Positions 17,909 to 25,319 of a stretch of 32,741 nucleotides of DNA are shown here, piece by piece. The notes beneath the pieces were generated by a model that was given only the letters and a program-made list of their open reading frames with translations, searched no databases and was not told the origin of the DNA. The stretch's first letter is position 1. The number at the start of each line of letters is the position of its first letter. Position numbers and translations under genes: made by a program. Location of the stretch: contig PLRJ01000206.1 of the NCBI GenBank assembly GCA_003163855.1, forward strand, positions 1-32,741, read 5' to 3'. The stretch is from Bryobacterales bacterium (GTDB lineage Bacteria; Acidobacteriota; Terriglobia; Bryobacterales; Bryobacteraceae).

Positions 17909-19497
17909 TAGCGCTGCGGCTCCCTTACTTCGATATAGCGATCAACAGCAACGTGACTGAGTTTCTGCTGAATTCCGGAAGGCCAGCAAATCTCGATGTC
18001 GGCAGATTTTTGATCGCCTAAACCGAAATGCACTCGCTTGTCGCTTGCGGACTGGTAACCTACCGCAGTTTGCAGGTTCTGATACTGCCCGTTGACGATA
18101 ACGGTTGCGCCGAGAGCATCGCGATTGCTGCGCACGCCTGTGAGATGCAGACCTAGCCAATGATTTCCGGTGGCACATTGATTGTGGAAGAAGAGCGGCG
18201 CGCCATTCAGAACTCCCATGACAACGTCCATGCAGCCGCGGTTACTTAGATCTCCGAAAGCGGCGCCTCTTCCGGCTACAGACATGGGGGCGCCGGACTC
18301 GGATCGTTGAAAATGTCCTGAATGATTCATTGCCAGTAAAGGCTTTTCGAGGTAATGCATGGAAGGATCAACCTGTTCGACATTATCCAGGACGTGCCCC
18401 TGAGCGGCGAAGAGATCTTTCCATCCGTCGTTGTCGAAATCAACGAAACCGACGCCCCAGCCGGAACTTCCGGACGTCAGGCTGCCGAGATTGGCCTCCA
18501 GGCTTCGGTAGCTGAACATTCCTTTTCCATCGTTATGATAAAGCGCGTAAGTCTGCTTGGCTAGATTGGTGACGATGATGTCGGGCAAGCCATCGTTGTC
18601 GTAGTCGCGGAAATCGACTCCCATGCCGGCGTAGGGTTTTCCATCATCGGAGAGGGAAACTCCCGCGTCGAGCGCGCGTTCAGTGAATGTACCGTTGCCG
18701 TTGTTGTGCCAGAGGAACTGTTCCATGCCATCGTTCGCGACAAAGATGTCGGGGTAGCCGTCGCCATCGTAGTCTGCGAAGGCTACACCCAGGGAGCGGC
18801 CTTTCCTGGCGGCGATACCGGACTTTTGACTGACATCTTCAAAGGTGCCGTCGCCGCGATTATGAAACAGCATGTTAGTAACTGCCGGGAATTCTCCGGG
18901 GGGGCAGTAAGTCTGTTTGGCGCATGACTTACTGGTTCGTAGGCTCCAATCCATGTAGCGGGTGACAAAAAGATCGAGCTTGCCGTCGTTGTCGAAATCG
19001 ACAAAGCCAGCCGACGCGGACCAGCCACCGGCAGCTACGCCTGCGGTTGCAGTGACGTCAGTGAACGTTCCGTCGCCGTTGTTGTGATAGAGGACGTTGT
19101 GGCCAAAGCTGGTGACATATAGGTCGGGGTAGCCGTCGTTATCATAGTCGGCCACCGCTACGCCCATGCCGTAGTTGCCGTTGCCAGCATGGCTGAGGCC
19201 GGCTTGAGCGGTTACATCGGTGAAGGTACCGTCTTTATTTTGGCGGTAAAGACGATTCCAGTACTTTGGATTTTCGCGATCAAAACCGGAGGCGGCGATG
19301 TGGCCGCCATTGACGAAGAAAAGGTCGAGCATACCATCGTTGTTGTAGTCGAGAATGGCGACGCCGCCGCCCATTGTTTCAATCAGGTGCTTTGCGGCGG
19401 TTGGGGAAGATTGCTGGCGGAAATCAATGGATGGCGGAGTTAAGACATTGAAGAGGGCTGGCGGAGTCAAGAGGAAAAGGGCCAGGAGGCGACGCAT
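17908..19497 (-). CDS. CRTAC1-like secreted protein with FG-GAP/VCBS repeats and ASPIC/UnbV domain
   Basis: This 529-residue exported protein has a signal peptide (about 1-20) and then seven-bladed-propeller-type repeats with calcium-binding DxDxDG loops: DYNNDGMLDLFF, DYDNDGYPDLYV, DFDNDGKLDLFV, DYDGDGYPDIFV, DYDNDGLPDIIV and DFDNDGWKDLFA. Several are followed by YHNNGDGTFTDVT. The C-terminal ASPIC/UnbV segment begins at about NHWLGLHLTG and ends with a WPSG block. Such proteins are extracellular or periplasmic and their function is mostly unknown. The frame extends three codons to a TTG at 19506, but the ATG at 19497 gives a normal signal peptide. It is coupled to the TPR gene, a pairing seen repeatedly in Acidobacteriota and Planctomycetota. 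It is divergent from the VWFA-related gene with a short gap. Confidence 0.9.
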   Translation of the reverse strand: MRRLLALFLLTPPALFNVLTPPSIDFRQQSSPTAAKHLIETMGGGVAILDYNNDGMLDLFFVNGGHIAASGFDRENPKYWNRLYRQNKDGTFTDVTAQAGLSHAGNGNYGMGVAVADYDNDGYPDLYVTSFGHNVLYHNNGDGTFTDVTATAGVAAGGWSASAGFVDFDNDGKLDLFVTRYMDWSLRTSKSCAKQTYCPPGEFPAVTNMLFHNRGDGTFEDVSQKSGIAARKGRSLGVAFADYDGDGYPDIFVANDGMEQFLWHNNGNGTFTERALDAGVSLSDDGKPYAGMGVDFRDYDNDGLPDIIVTNLAKQTYALYHNDGKGMFSYRSLEANLGSLTSGSSGWGVGFVDFDNDGWKDLFAAQGHVLDNVEQVDPSMHYLEKPLLAMNHSGHFQRSESGAPMSVAGRGAAFGDLSNRGCMDVVMGVLNGAPLFFHNQCATGNHWLGLHLTGVRSNRDALGATVIVNGQYQNLQTAVGYQSASDKRVHFGLGDQKSADIEICWPSGIQQKLSHVAVDRYIEVREPQR

Positions 19498-19561
19498 GAG
19501 TGGCAAGGTGCGAGGTCAACTGTATCGTACCGCCTAAGCAATCAAGCTGCTGGGAAACCTT

Positions 19562-20599
19562 ATGGCAGTTACGGCGCCCTATGTGCAGAGGTGGGCTGTC
19601 GTGACAACTCGATGCGTCGTATTGACTTGTTTGTTGTCTGTTTCGTGTGCTTTCGGTCAAGGCGTAATCACTTTGAATGTGGTGGCCGTCGATAAGTCAG
19701 GAAAGCCGGTAAGTGGCCTGCAGCAGCAGGATTTCACGTTAATCGACAACAAGCAACCTAAAAAGCTGATTTCTTTCGAAGCCAAGACCGGGCGGGAGGC
19801 AGGAGACATCACGCTGGTTCTGGATGAAGTAAACACTTCATTTTCAAGAGTGGCCTATGAGCGCGAGCAGGTAAAGAAGTTCTTGCAGCGTGACGGCGGA
19901 CGGCTGACACATCCTATGACCATTGCGTTTCTTGCCGGCAAGGGGCTCGAGATGCAGCAGAGTAGTTCCCTTGATGGGAACGCTTTGGCGGCGGAGATTG
20001 ACCAAAACAAGAACGCTTTACGTACAATCCGCAACTCCGAGGGAATTTATGGCGCGGCGGACCGTTCGCAGCTGTCGTTTCGCGCACTTGATCAACTGAT
20101 AGAGGCTGAAGGAAAGAGGCCCGGCAGAAAGATCATCATTTGGATAAGCCCTGGCTGGCCACTGCTTTCCGGACCCCGTATGGACCTGACTTCAAAACAG
20201 CAGCATGAAATATTCAACACGGTTGTCGCGACTTCCACACAGTTACGCGAGGCACAGATTACGCTGTACAACGTGGATCCGCTGGGTACGGAGGAGGGAT
20301 TGGGGCGCGAGAACTACTATCAGCAGTTTTTGAAGGGAGTGCGCAAATACACTGACACGCAGTATGGGGATCTGGGGCTGCAGGTGATCGCTTTTCAGAG
20401 TGGAGGAAGGGTGCTGAACGCGAGTAACGACCTGCCGGGTGAAGTTGAGAAATGCGTTCAGGATCTTAACGCGTATTATGTTCTGTCATTTGAGGCGTCG
20501 GCTGGCGACGGGCCGGACGAGTATCACGCACTCGAAGTAAAAATCGCACAGCCCGGAGTGAAAGCGCAGACAAGCTCAGGGTATTACGCCCGGCCTTAG
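19562..20599 (+). CDS. VWFA-related (acidobacterial-type) exported protein
   Basis: This 345-residue protein matches the VWFA-related family that is abundant in Acidobacteriota. The leader is followed by VITLNVVAVDKSGKPVSGLQ and QDFTLIDNKQPKKL, which open the family. ITLVLDEVNTSFS replaces a strict MIDAS DxSxS (here DEVNTS). RKIIIWISPGW follows, and the ending LNAYYVLSFEAS with YHALEVKIAQPGVKAQTSSGYYA is typical. It is probably periplasmic or surface bound. The ATG at 19562 gives a long n-region. A GTG at 19601, with AGAGG 9 nt upstream, would give a cleaner signal peptide and is a real alternative start. It is divergent from the CRTAC1-like gene. The ligand and role are unknown. Confidence 0.85.
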   Translation: MAVTAPYVQRWAVVTTRCVVLTCLLSVSCAFGQGVITLNVVAVDKSGKPVSGLQQQDFTLIDNKQPKKLISFEAKTGREAGDITLVLDEVNTSFSRVAYEREQVKKFLQRDGGRLTHPMTIAFLAGKGLEMQQSSSLDGNALAAEIDQNKNALRTIRNSEGIYGAADRSQLSFRALDQLIEAEGKRPGRKIIIWISPGWPLLSGPRMDLTSKQQHEIFNTVVATSTQLREAQITLYNVDPLGTEEGLGRENYYQQFLKGVRKYTDTQYGDLGLQVIAFQSGGRVLNASNDLPGEVEKCVQDLNAYYVLSFEASAGDGPDEYHALEVKIAQPGVKAQTSSGYYARP

Positions 20600-20633
20600 C
20601 GCTTTCGCTTCGGGCTGATTAGCGGCCGTTAGG

Positions 20634-22433
20634 CTACTGTTCGTCGACTACTTTGCCGTTCTTGAAAATGATCTTGATGTCTTTGTAGACGTAGTCCTTT
20701 TCAATTCCTTTGTCGAGGATTCTTACGGGCTGTCCCATGGCGGCTATGACTTGGGCCGGGGTCTTACCGGTCAAATCAACTTGCGCCGGCGCGGCAGTAA
20801 CAGCGGGAGTAGCGTCGGCCGAGGGACCAGAGGCGGATGCCACCTGTTGAGCCCCGTTGTCGGCGGGGGCCTGGGCGACAACTTCTTTTTCGGCCTGGTC
20901 GGCGGCGGCTAACTGCTGGTTGATTTCGGTCTTAACGTTCTCATCGGGCTTGGGCGCCTCGGACATGAAGCCTGCTTTGACAGGCTCGCCGGCGGCTGAG
21001 GCAGGCAGAGTCGGCAGACCTTTCCCTTGCTTGGCCTGTAATTCACCCATTCCCGCATCGATGGTTTCGCGCATGTGATTCTGCATCTCCTGCAAATCGG
21101 CGACCTGTACGCTAACGACGTCGGACTTCTTGCATTCGGTGCCGCCTTTGCTGGAGAGCACAATGAGACTGGCGGTTGGAGCATCGGCTGGTGGTGGACC
21201 CTGAAGTTGAAGAGCGTCGCCCTGGGTCACTTCGCATTCCGTGCCCTGTGCGTTTACAACATCGATGTCGGCACCGACTACGAAGACGTGCTGAATGTTA
21301 TCTGTGAGTGACCGTTGAATGCTGCTGGACGCGGGGTCCGGCGCGGGTGGCGCCTGGGCGCCTTGCTGCGCGGTAGAAGCTTCAGCGTTTTCAAGGGCGA
21401 TCTGACGCTGGACTTCGGCAGAGATCAGGCCTCTGACTTCAGGCGTCATGGGGGCGGCATCCGGGGGCGGACCGCTTGGCGCCGGTTGAGCGGTTCGTGC
21501 TTCGTAGGCGGCAGCCAAGCTGGCCGAGACCATGTAGTCGGCAAGCCAGACCGAAGCGCTCGGGTAGACAGGAGCGGGAGTGAAGTAGTAACCGTAGGTG
21601 CCGTACCAGGGAGTAGAAGCGAATCCCCATGCATACGGAACGGGCGCGACCCAAGGATTGTAGGCCCAACCGTAAAAGGCGGGACGGTAATAGTAGGCGG
21701 GCGTGTAGTAGTTCACATAGACGCCGCGATACTGGTAGCGGGCATAGTAGTGATCGTAAACGCGGCCGTGATAGTAGTAAGTCCGGTGTCCGAACTCGCG
21801 GCCACCGTAGCGATAGGGATGCTCGATGTAGCCGCGGCCGCCACGCTCGGCGAAGACGCGGGAGTGGTCGGCGCGTTCCACCTCAATGCGGCGGTTGCCG
21901 CTTAGTGTACGGTGAATGTCCATGTTGCGGCCTGCAACGTGGACGTCGCGAACGTGACCGGCCGGATCTCGGCGGACGACGTCGCCACGGGCGGTGCGGA
22001 CGTCGTGGCGCTCAGGCATGCCCGGGCGCGAGGAGTTGAATTTGGTTGGCGTACGCGCTCCAGCCCCACCGACCCCTGGTCGTCCACCCGCTGCCGCAGT
22101 GCGGGGTGATGCGGCGGTGGGGCCATGGGCGCCCGCGGTTGTTGGACCGTGTGCACCAGCGGTGGTTGAACCGTGTGCACCAGCGGTGGTTGGACCATGA
22201 GCGCCGGCAGTTGTCGGACCGTGAGCACCAGCCGTTGTGGGGCCATGAGCCGCGGTAGCTCCGCCGGGTTTTGCCGCGCCGGCCGGTGTGGCTGTTTTGG
22301 CTGCCGGCGCTGCTGCTTTCGCGGGCGCCGCCGGGGCTGCCGCTTTCTTCTGGGCATGCGCAGCGGGGGCTACCGCCAACATGACGGCCAGAATGCCTGG
22401 CATTGAACGTTTGAACATTTGAAATGACTGCAT
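20634..22433 (-). CDS. Exported Ala/Pro-rich repeat protein with Tyr-rich core and short C-terminal BamE/SmpA-like module
   Basis: This 599-residue protein belongs to no family I can name. From the N-terminus it has a signal peptide (about 1-28, ending AHAQ), an Ala/Pro/Lys-rich linker and about six tandem octapeptides AHGPTTAG (62-109). A basic region with RGDVVRRDPAGHVRDVHVAG follows, then a Tyr/Trp/Gly-rich core (about 195-290: YYYHGRVYDHYYARYQYRG) and an Ala/Gln-rich region. The last ~45 residues (TGKTPAQVIAAMGQPVRI, then YKDIKIIFKNGKVVDEQ) resemble the SmpA/OmlA-type fold and match the end of the neighbouring upstream gene. A strong ribosome site, GGAGG, lies 5 nt before the ATG. It is the second gene of a two-gene operon, 31 nt after the first. 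A cell-envelope role is inferred. Confidence 0.75.
   Translation of the reverse strand: MQSFQMFKRSMPGILAVMLAVAPAAHAQKKAAAPAAPAKAAAPAAKTATPAGAAKPGGATAAHGPTTAGAHGPTTAGAHGPTTAGAHGSTTAGAHGPTTAGAHGPTAASPRTAAAGGRPGVGGAGARTPTKFNSSRPGMPERHDVRTARGDVVRRDPAGHVRDVHVAGRNMDIHRTLSGNRRIEVERADHSRVFAERGGRGYIEHPYRYGGREFGHRTYYYHGRVYDHYYARYQYRGVYVNYYTPAYYYRPAFYGWAYNPWVAPVPYAWGFASTPWYGTYGYYFTPAPVYPSASVWLADYMVSASLAAAYEARTAQPAPSGPPPDAAPMTPEVRGLISAEVQRQIALENAEASTAQQGAQAPPAPDPASSSIQRSLTDNIQHVFVVGADIDVVNAQGTECEVTQGDALQLQGPPPADAPTASLIVLSSKGGTECKKSDVVSVQVADLQEMQNHMRETIDAGMGELQAKQGKGLPTLPASAAGEPVKAGFMSEAPKPDENVKTEINQQLAAADQAEKEVVAQAPADNGAQQVASASGPSADATPAVTAAPAQVDLTGKTPAQVIAAMGQPVRILDKGIEKDYVYKDIKIIFKNGKVVDEQ
22107..22250 (-). 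repeat. 24-nt tandem repeats coding for AHGPTTAG units
   Basis: About six direct copies of a 24-nt unit sit head to tail inside the coding sequence. Each codes for AHGPTTAG, with one copy AHGSTTAG and the last decayed to AHGPTAAS. The repeat keeps the reading frame, and copies in the middle are nearly identical at DNA level, which suggests recent slippage or unequal exchange. Confidence 0.85.
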
Positions 22434-22464
22434 ACTTCCCTCCGAGGAAATGCTTTATTGAATC

Positions 22465-23274
22465 CTATTGGATATCAGTGACTTTGCCACCGACAAACGT
22501 TACTTTCATGTCGGGATAAACGTAAATTTGTTTTGTGCTCAGCTTTATCACTTTCGTGGGCTGACCGAAATTCGAGGTTACCTGGTCTACGGTTTGCCCC
22601 AGCGCGATGGTCTTGGGATCGGCCGGTGGCGGCGGAGGCGGGGCGATGGGCGGAGGAGGAGCCTCAGCCGACTTAGCGGGCACAGCGCTGGGTGCCGGGG
22701 GTGCCGCGGGCCCCGCAGGCTGAGCGGCGGCGCCTTGTTGGCCTCCGTCGGAAGCTTGAACGTCGAAGACCTCAGCTACTGCGGCCAGAGCGGCGGCCGC
22801 CGTTGGCGTCTGATATTTCTCAAAGGGAAAACTCAGCGTCGCTTCATAACGTGTATCGCCAAAAGCGTCCGTATACAAGCTAAGTACGACGCCGTTCTCT
22901 TTGACATCAATGCCGGTAATCCAGACCTTCTCGCCGCTGACAAAGGTACGCTCCCCGCCGCCGGCGGCAGACGCACCTGGCAGTTTCTTAAAGAAATTGG
23001 ACGTTTTCCCAAGTGCATTTTGGGTGATGCGTCCATTCTTGTAAGAGTTTTGATAGAGGTTCTTGTTACTGGTATCCACAGTGACCAAGCCGGTCTTCTT
23101 CAGCACCAGAATGGAGCCCGGGGTAACGATGTCGGTCTTATCCGCAGTCGTTACTGTTAAGACATACTTCGCCAGCAGGGCCTGCTTAATGGAGGCCAAG
23201 TCTTGTGACCAGGCGGGCAGGGCGACGGCGAGCGCGCAGGCTAGAGTGGTGACTCGAAATTGAAATAATCGCAT
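22465..23274 (-). CDS. Exported protein with Pro-rich linker and C-terminal SmpA/OmlA-like module
   Basis: This 269-residue protein has a signal peptide (about 1-23, ALPAWSQ). An N-terminal beta-rich domain (about 25-160) contains TPGSILVLKKTGLVTV, KVWITGIDVKENGVVLSLYTD and RYEATLSFPFEKYQ. A linker of Ala and Pro follows, including runs of PPPP. The last ~50 residues (LGQTVDQVTSNFGQPTKVI, then YVYPDMKVTFVGGKVTDIQ) resemble the BamE/SmpA fold and parallel the end of the next gene. I do not recognise the N-terminal domain by name; similar exported proteins occur in Acidobacteriota. It is the first gene of the operon, with a good promoter about 70-100 nt upstream. The ribosome site is weak. Confidence 0.75.
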   Translation of the reverse strand: MRLFQFRVTTLACALAVALPAWSQDLASIKQALLAKYVLTVTTADKTDIVTPGSILVLKKTGLVTVDTSNKNLYQNSYKNGRITQNALGKTSNFFKKLPGASAAGGGERTFVSGEKVWITGIDVKENGVVLSLYTDAFGDTRYEATLSFPFEKYQTPTAAAALAAVAEVFDVQASDGGQQGAAAQPAGPAAPPAPSAVPAKSAEAPPPPIAPPPPPPADPKTIALGQTVDQVTSNFGQPTKVIKLSTKQIYVYPDMKVTFVGGKVTDIQ

Positions 23275-23348
23275 AAAACAAAATGCATCCCGTTCGTGAA
23301 ATTTCTGTGCAAGCCGCTTGGAATGCTCCCAGCGGGCTTGATCGGCTT

Positions 23349-23377
23349 ACTATACATCAGGTACACGCTACATTCAA
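23349..23377 (-). promoter_or_regulatory. Sigma-70-like promoter for the two-gene repeat-protein operon
   Basis: On the minus strand, TTGAAT and TATAGT are separated by exactly 17 nt. The boxes match 4 of 6 and 5 of 6 consensus bases. The start point would fall about 67 nt before the first ATG. The leader then includes an imperfect hairpin at about 23311-23339 (AAGCC...GGCTT), of unknown role. Confidence 0.5.
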
Positions 23378-23555
23378 TTACAGTTAGGCTGCTTGAGTTT
23401 GATAGCGAGGCGTTTGTTCGTTTGCCTTCATAAGCTAATGCGCAGAAAAGGCGGGAGAATGCTCAGTTTGAAAAAGAAATCCGGCGTACTCGAACCAGAA
23501 ACTTTTCTAGTTGCGGGCTAGCGCGAAAAAAAGGCGAAAAATCGAGGTCTTCTGA

Positions 23556-24635
23556 CTATACGGGGAGCTCTTGGGACGTTATCTCATACTGAAACGTATC
23601 GGGGCTTAGACTGTCGATGCGGCCTTCGCTGGTTTCAGCCTGAGGATAGAGCAGGAAACTGAGGCGCTCGCCAGTCGTTCCGGGCAGCGCGACATCACCG
23701 CCGTAGTTAAAGGCCATCCAATTCATTTCCCACGACCCGAACAGCCGTTCGCGCGCCTGCCTCACCTTCGGATCGTCAAGTGACAAATTGCCGGGTGGCT
23801 CCTCTAGAACGACTTTTCGCACATCGGCGGGATCGACCGGCACCCAGCCATGACTTTCGAGGTAGACCTCGGCACGGCAGTGCTGCGCCTTGGTGACGTT
23901 TTCCGAGGAGGCACCGAGACTCTTAAAGCCCAGCTCGGACTTGGCGGTGCGAATGCCGTAAACATCTCGGGCGGGGAGCCCTGACGCACGAGCAAGACCG
24001 ACGAAGAGGGCATTGAGGTCGGCGCATTTGCCACCCAGATCGTGCGATTCCAGCATAAAGCGGATGTTACCGTTACCGCAGCCGCGCGTCCTGGGATTTC
24101 GAAAGGTATTTTCGACGACCCAGTTGTAGATGGCGCGAGCTTTCTGGAGGTCGGTGACGCAGCCGTTGGTGATTTGGGTTGCGGTCGCGTTTACGATGCC
24201 GTCGGTCGGCAGCATCCTGGTGGGCCGGCGAAAGTTATCGAGCTCGGCGCGACTCACTTGCGCCGGTTTGCCGGCAGCGGAAAGATCGACGGAATAGTTC
24301 TTGGTGGAGACGCGACTGGTGAGCGTGATAGCGGGGGTTGTTCCCGGCGGGAACTCGGCAGTTAGAATTCCCAGCCCGTCGGCCTTGAATTTGACCATTC
24401 TGGCGGTGCCGTTCTCGACACTGAAGCGATTCGACAGAGTTCTTTGAAATGGAGTCTCGACGATGAGAGCCGCCGGGAGCCAGACGCGAGTTGCGCCTGA
24501 AGGCTTGAGCACCTTAACACGAGTGGTGACTTCAAACGTGCGCCAGCCGGCAGCAGATCCCTTACCATTAAGTGCCCAGGCGGCAGAAAGACCGGCGGTA
24601 GATTGTAGAAAACGACGGCGATTCACAACCGACAT
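23556..24635 (-). CDS. Tat-exported transglutaminase-like protein
   Basis: This 359-residue protein has a twin-arginine leader (NRRRFLQSTAGLSAAWAL at 5-22), so it is exported folded. The catalytic triad of the transglutaminase core is visible: Cys204 in LGGKCADLNALFVGLARASG, His252 in AQHCRAEVYLESHGW and Asp268 in VPVDPADV. The upstream ~150 residues form a beta-rich domain (VKVLKPSGATRVWLPAAL) as in other bacterial transglutaminase-like proteins. Members act as peptidases, amidases or cross-linkers, and the substrate here is unknown. The frame extends 27 codons further up, but the ATG at 24635 starts one base after the AhpD-like stop (TAAAATG) and right before the Tat motif, so it is the likely start. 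Coupling to the AhpD-like gene implies co-expression. Confidence 0.85.
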   Translation of the reverse strand: MSVVNRRRFLQSTAGLSAAWALNGKGSAAGWRTFEVTTRVKVLKPSGATRVWLPAALIVETPFQRTLSNRFSVENGTARMVKFKADGLGILTAEFPPGTTPAITLTSRVSTKNYSVDLSAAGKPAQVSRAELDNFRRPTRMLPTDGIVNATATQITNGCVTDLQKARAIYNWVVENTFRNPRTRGCGNGNIRFMLESHDLGGKCADLNALFVGLARASGLPARDVYGIRTAKSELGFKSLGASSENVTKAQHCRAEVYLESHGWVPVDPADVRKVVLEEPPGNLSLDDPKVRQARERLFGSWEMNWMAFNYGGDVALPGTTGERLSFLLYPQAETSEGRIDSLSPDTFQYEITSQELPV

Positions 24636-24636
24636 T

Positions 24637-25251
24637 TTAGCCGGGCGGGGGTTGAGAACTGCGTGAATAGCCGTGAATTGCCGATCGTTTTGCGCCTGCC
24701 GCATGAGCTTCGTCACTCATGGCATGCACGCCGCTCGCGTCAATCCAGCGATTGTAGAAATTGAAGAGCGCACAGGCCGTGATGGCGTAATAGATGGCCT
24801 CATCGGTGAAGCCGGCGGCGTGTAAGACCTCGATATCGGCGGGCTGAACGTTGTACGATTCATGATTGACTTTCTTGAGAAAGCGCAGCAGAGTCTTTTC
24901 AGGTTCTGAAAGAAGGGAGGTCTCGAGATCGGCGAGGACGCTCGCCACCAGTTCCTTGCTGCCTAACAATTCCGCCGCGACCGCGGCGTGCGATTTGGTT
25001 CAAAAGGGGCATTGGTTCAAGTGCGAAGTGTAGGCTGCGATGAGTTCCCGAAAGCCTGGTGACAGGGGAGCGGGTTCACGCAGAATCTCCTGGGTGAAAC
25101 GTTCCAGGTGGACTGTGGCGTGAATTTTGTAGGAGAACATGTGCAGAATCTGCGGGTATTCAGATCCCGCGCGCTTCATCACATCGATAGCGCGAGTGTA
25201 ATTGTCATCGCCTTTGTGCGCTTCGACGTCCGCTAGAAACATGTGGTGCAT
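24637..25251 (-). CDS. AhpD-like (carboxymuconolactone-decarboxylase fold) protein, probable CxxU selenoprotein with in-frame TGA
   Basis: Two frames, 25251-25003 and 24999-24637, are in phase and separated only by a TGA at 25002-25000. Read through, they give one 204-residue protein of the peroxidase-related AhpD-like family, with YTSHLNQCPF before the TGA and TKSHAAVAAELLG after it. Relatives have CPFCTxxH here, a CxxCxxxH redox site, so the TGA takes the place of the second cysteine (residue 84) and would give CPFU. The flanks are intact: VEAHKGDDNYTRAIDV upstream, and PADIEVLHAAGFTDEAIYYAI with ALFNFYNRWID downstream, all family landmarks. A SECIS-like hairpin follows the TGA. The start region has ATGs at 25251 and 25242, no ribosome site, and a TATACT box 6 nt upstream. 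A nonsense mutation or sequencing error is the main alternative. Confidence 0.75.
24973..24988 (-). promoter_or_regulatory. SECIS-like hairpin downstream of the in-frame TGA
   Basis: On the minus strand, CGCCGC-GGTC-GCGGCG forms a perfect 6-bp stem. The GGUC loop lies 18-21 nt after the TGA, inside the range known for bacterial SECIS elements, and resembles the loop of E. coli fdhF. A weaker lower helix (CAAAT with AATTG, one mismatch) may extend it. The stem falls in Ala codons, so chance pairing is possible. Confidence 0.55.
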
Positions 25252-25284
25252 GGCGGCAGTATAACGGGAAAATTAAGCAGAGAA

Positions 25285-25308
25285 CTCAACCTTTGGATTG
25301 AAGTTGAG
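25285..25308. promoter_or_regulatory. Inverted repeat between divergent AhpD-like and P450 genes
   Basis: CTCAAC and GTTGAG flank a 12-nt centre, and the match extends to CTCAACcTT / AAGTTGAG with one bulged base. It sits in the 68-nt divergent gap, where a shared operator would be expected. There is no independent evidence of binding. Confidence 0.3.
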
Positions 25309-25319
25309 ACACTAAGTGC

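Noticed and set aside
20588..20615. Imperfect hairpin between the convergent VWFA-related and repeat-protein genes
   Set aside because: Only 5 bp plus 4 bp pair with uneven bulges and there is no T-run, so it is too weak to call a terminator.
21315..21905. A 196-residue plus-strand ORF
   Set aside because: It is antisense to the low-complexity Ala/Tyr-rich gene; the long open frame follows from skewed codon composition.
22107..22250. Short direct repeats that could suggest a CRISPR array
   Set aside because: The units are 24 nt, head to tail without spacers, and code in frame for an octapeptide repeat.
24637..25251. Two separate small genes, or a pseudogene, for the AhpD-like locus
   Set aside because: Both halves are in the same frame and together give one complete family-length protein. 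The only lesion is a TGA at the active-site Cys, followed by a SECIS-like hairpin.
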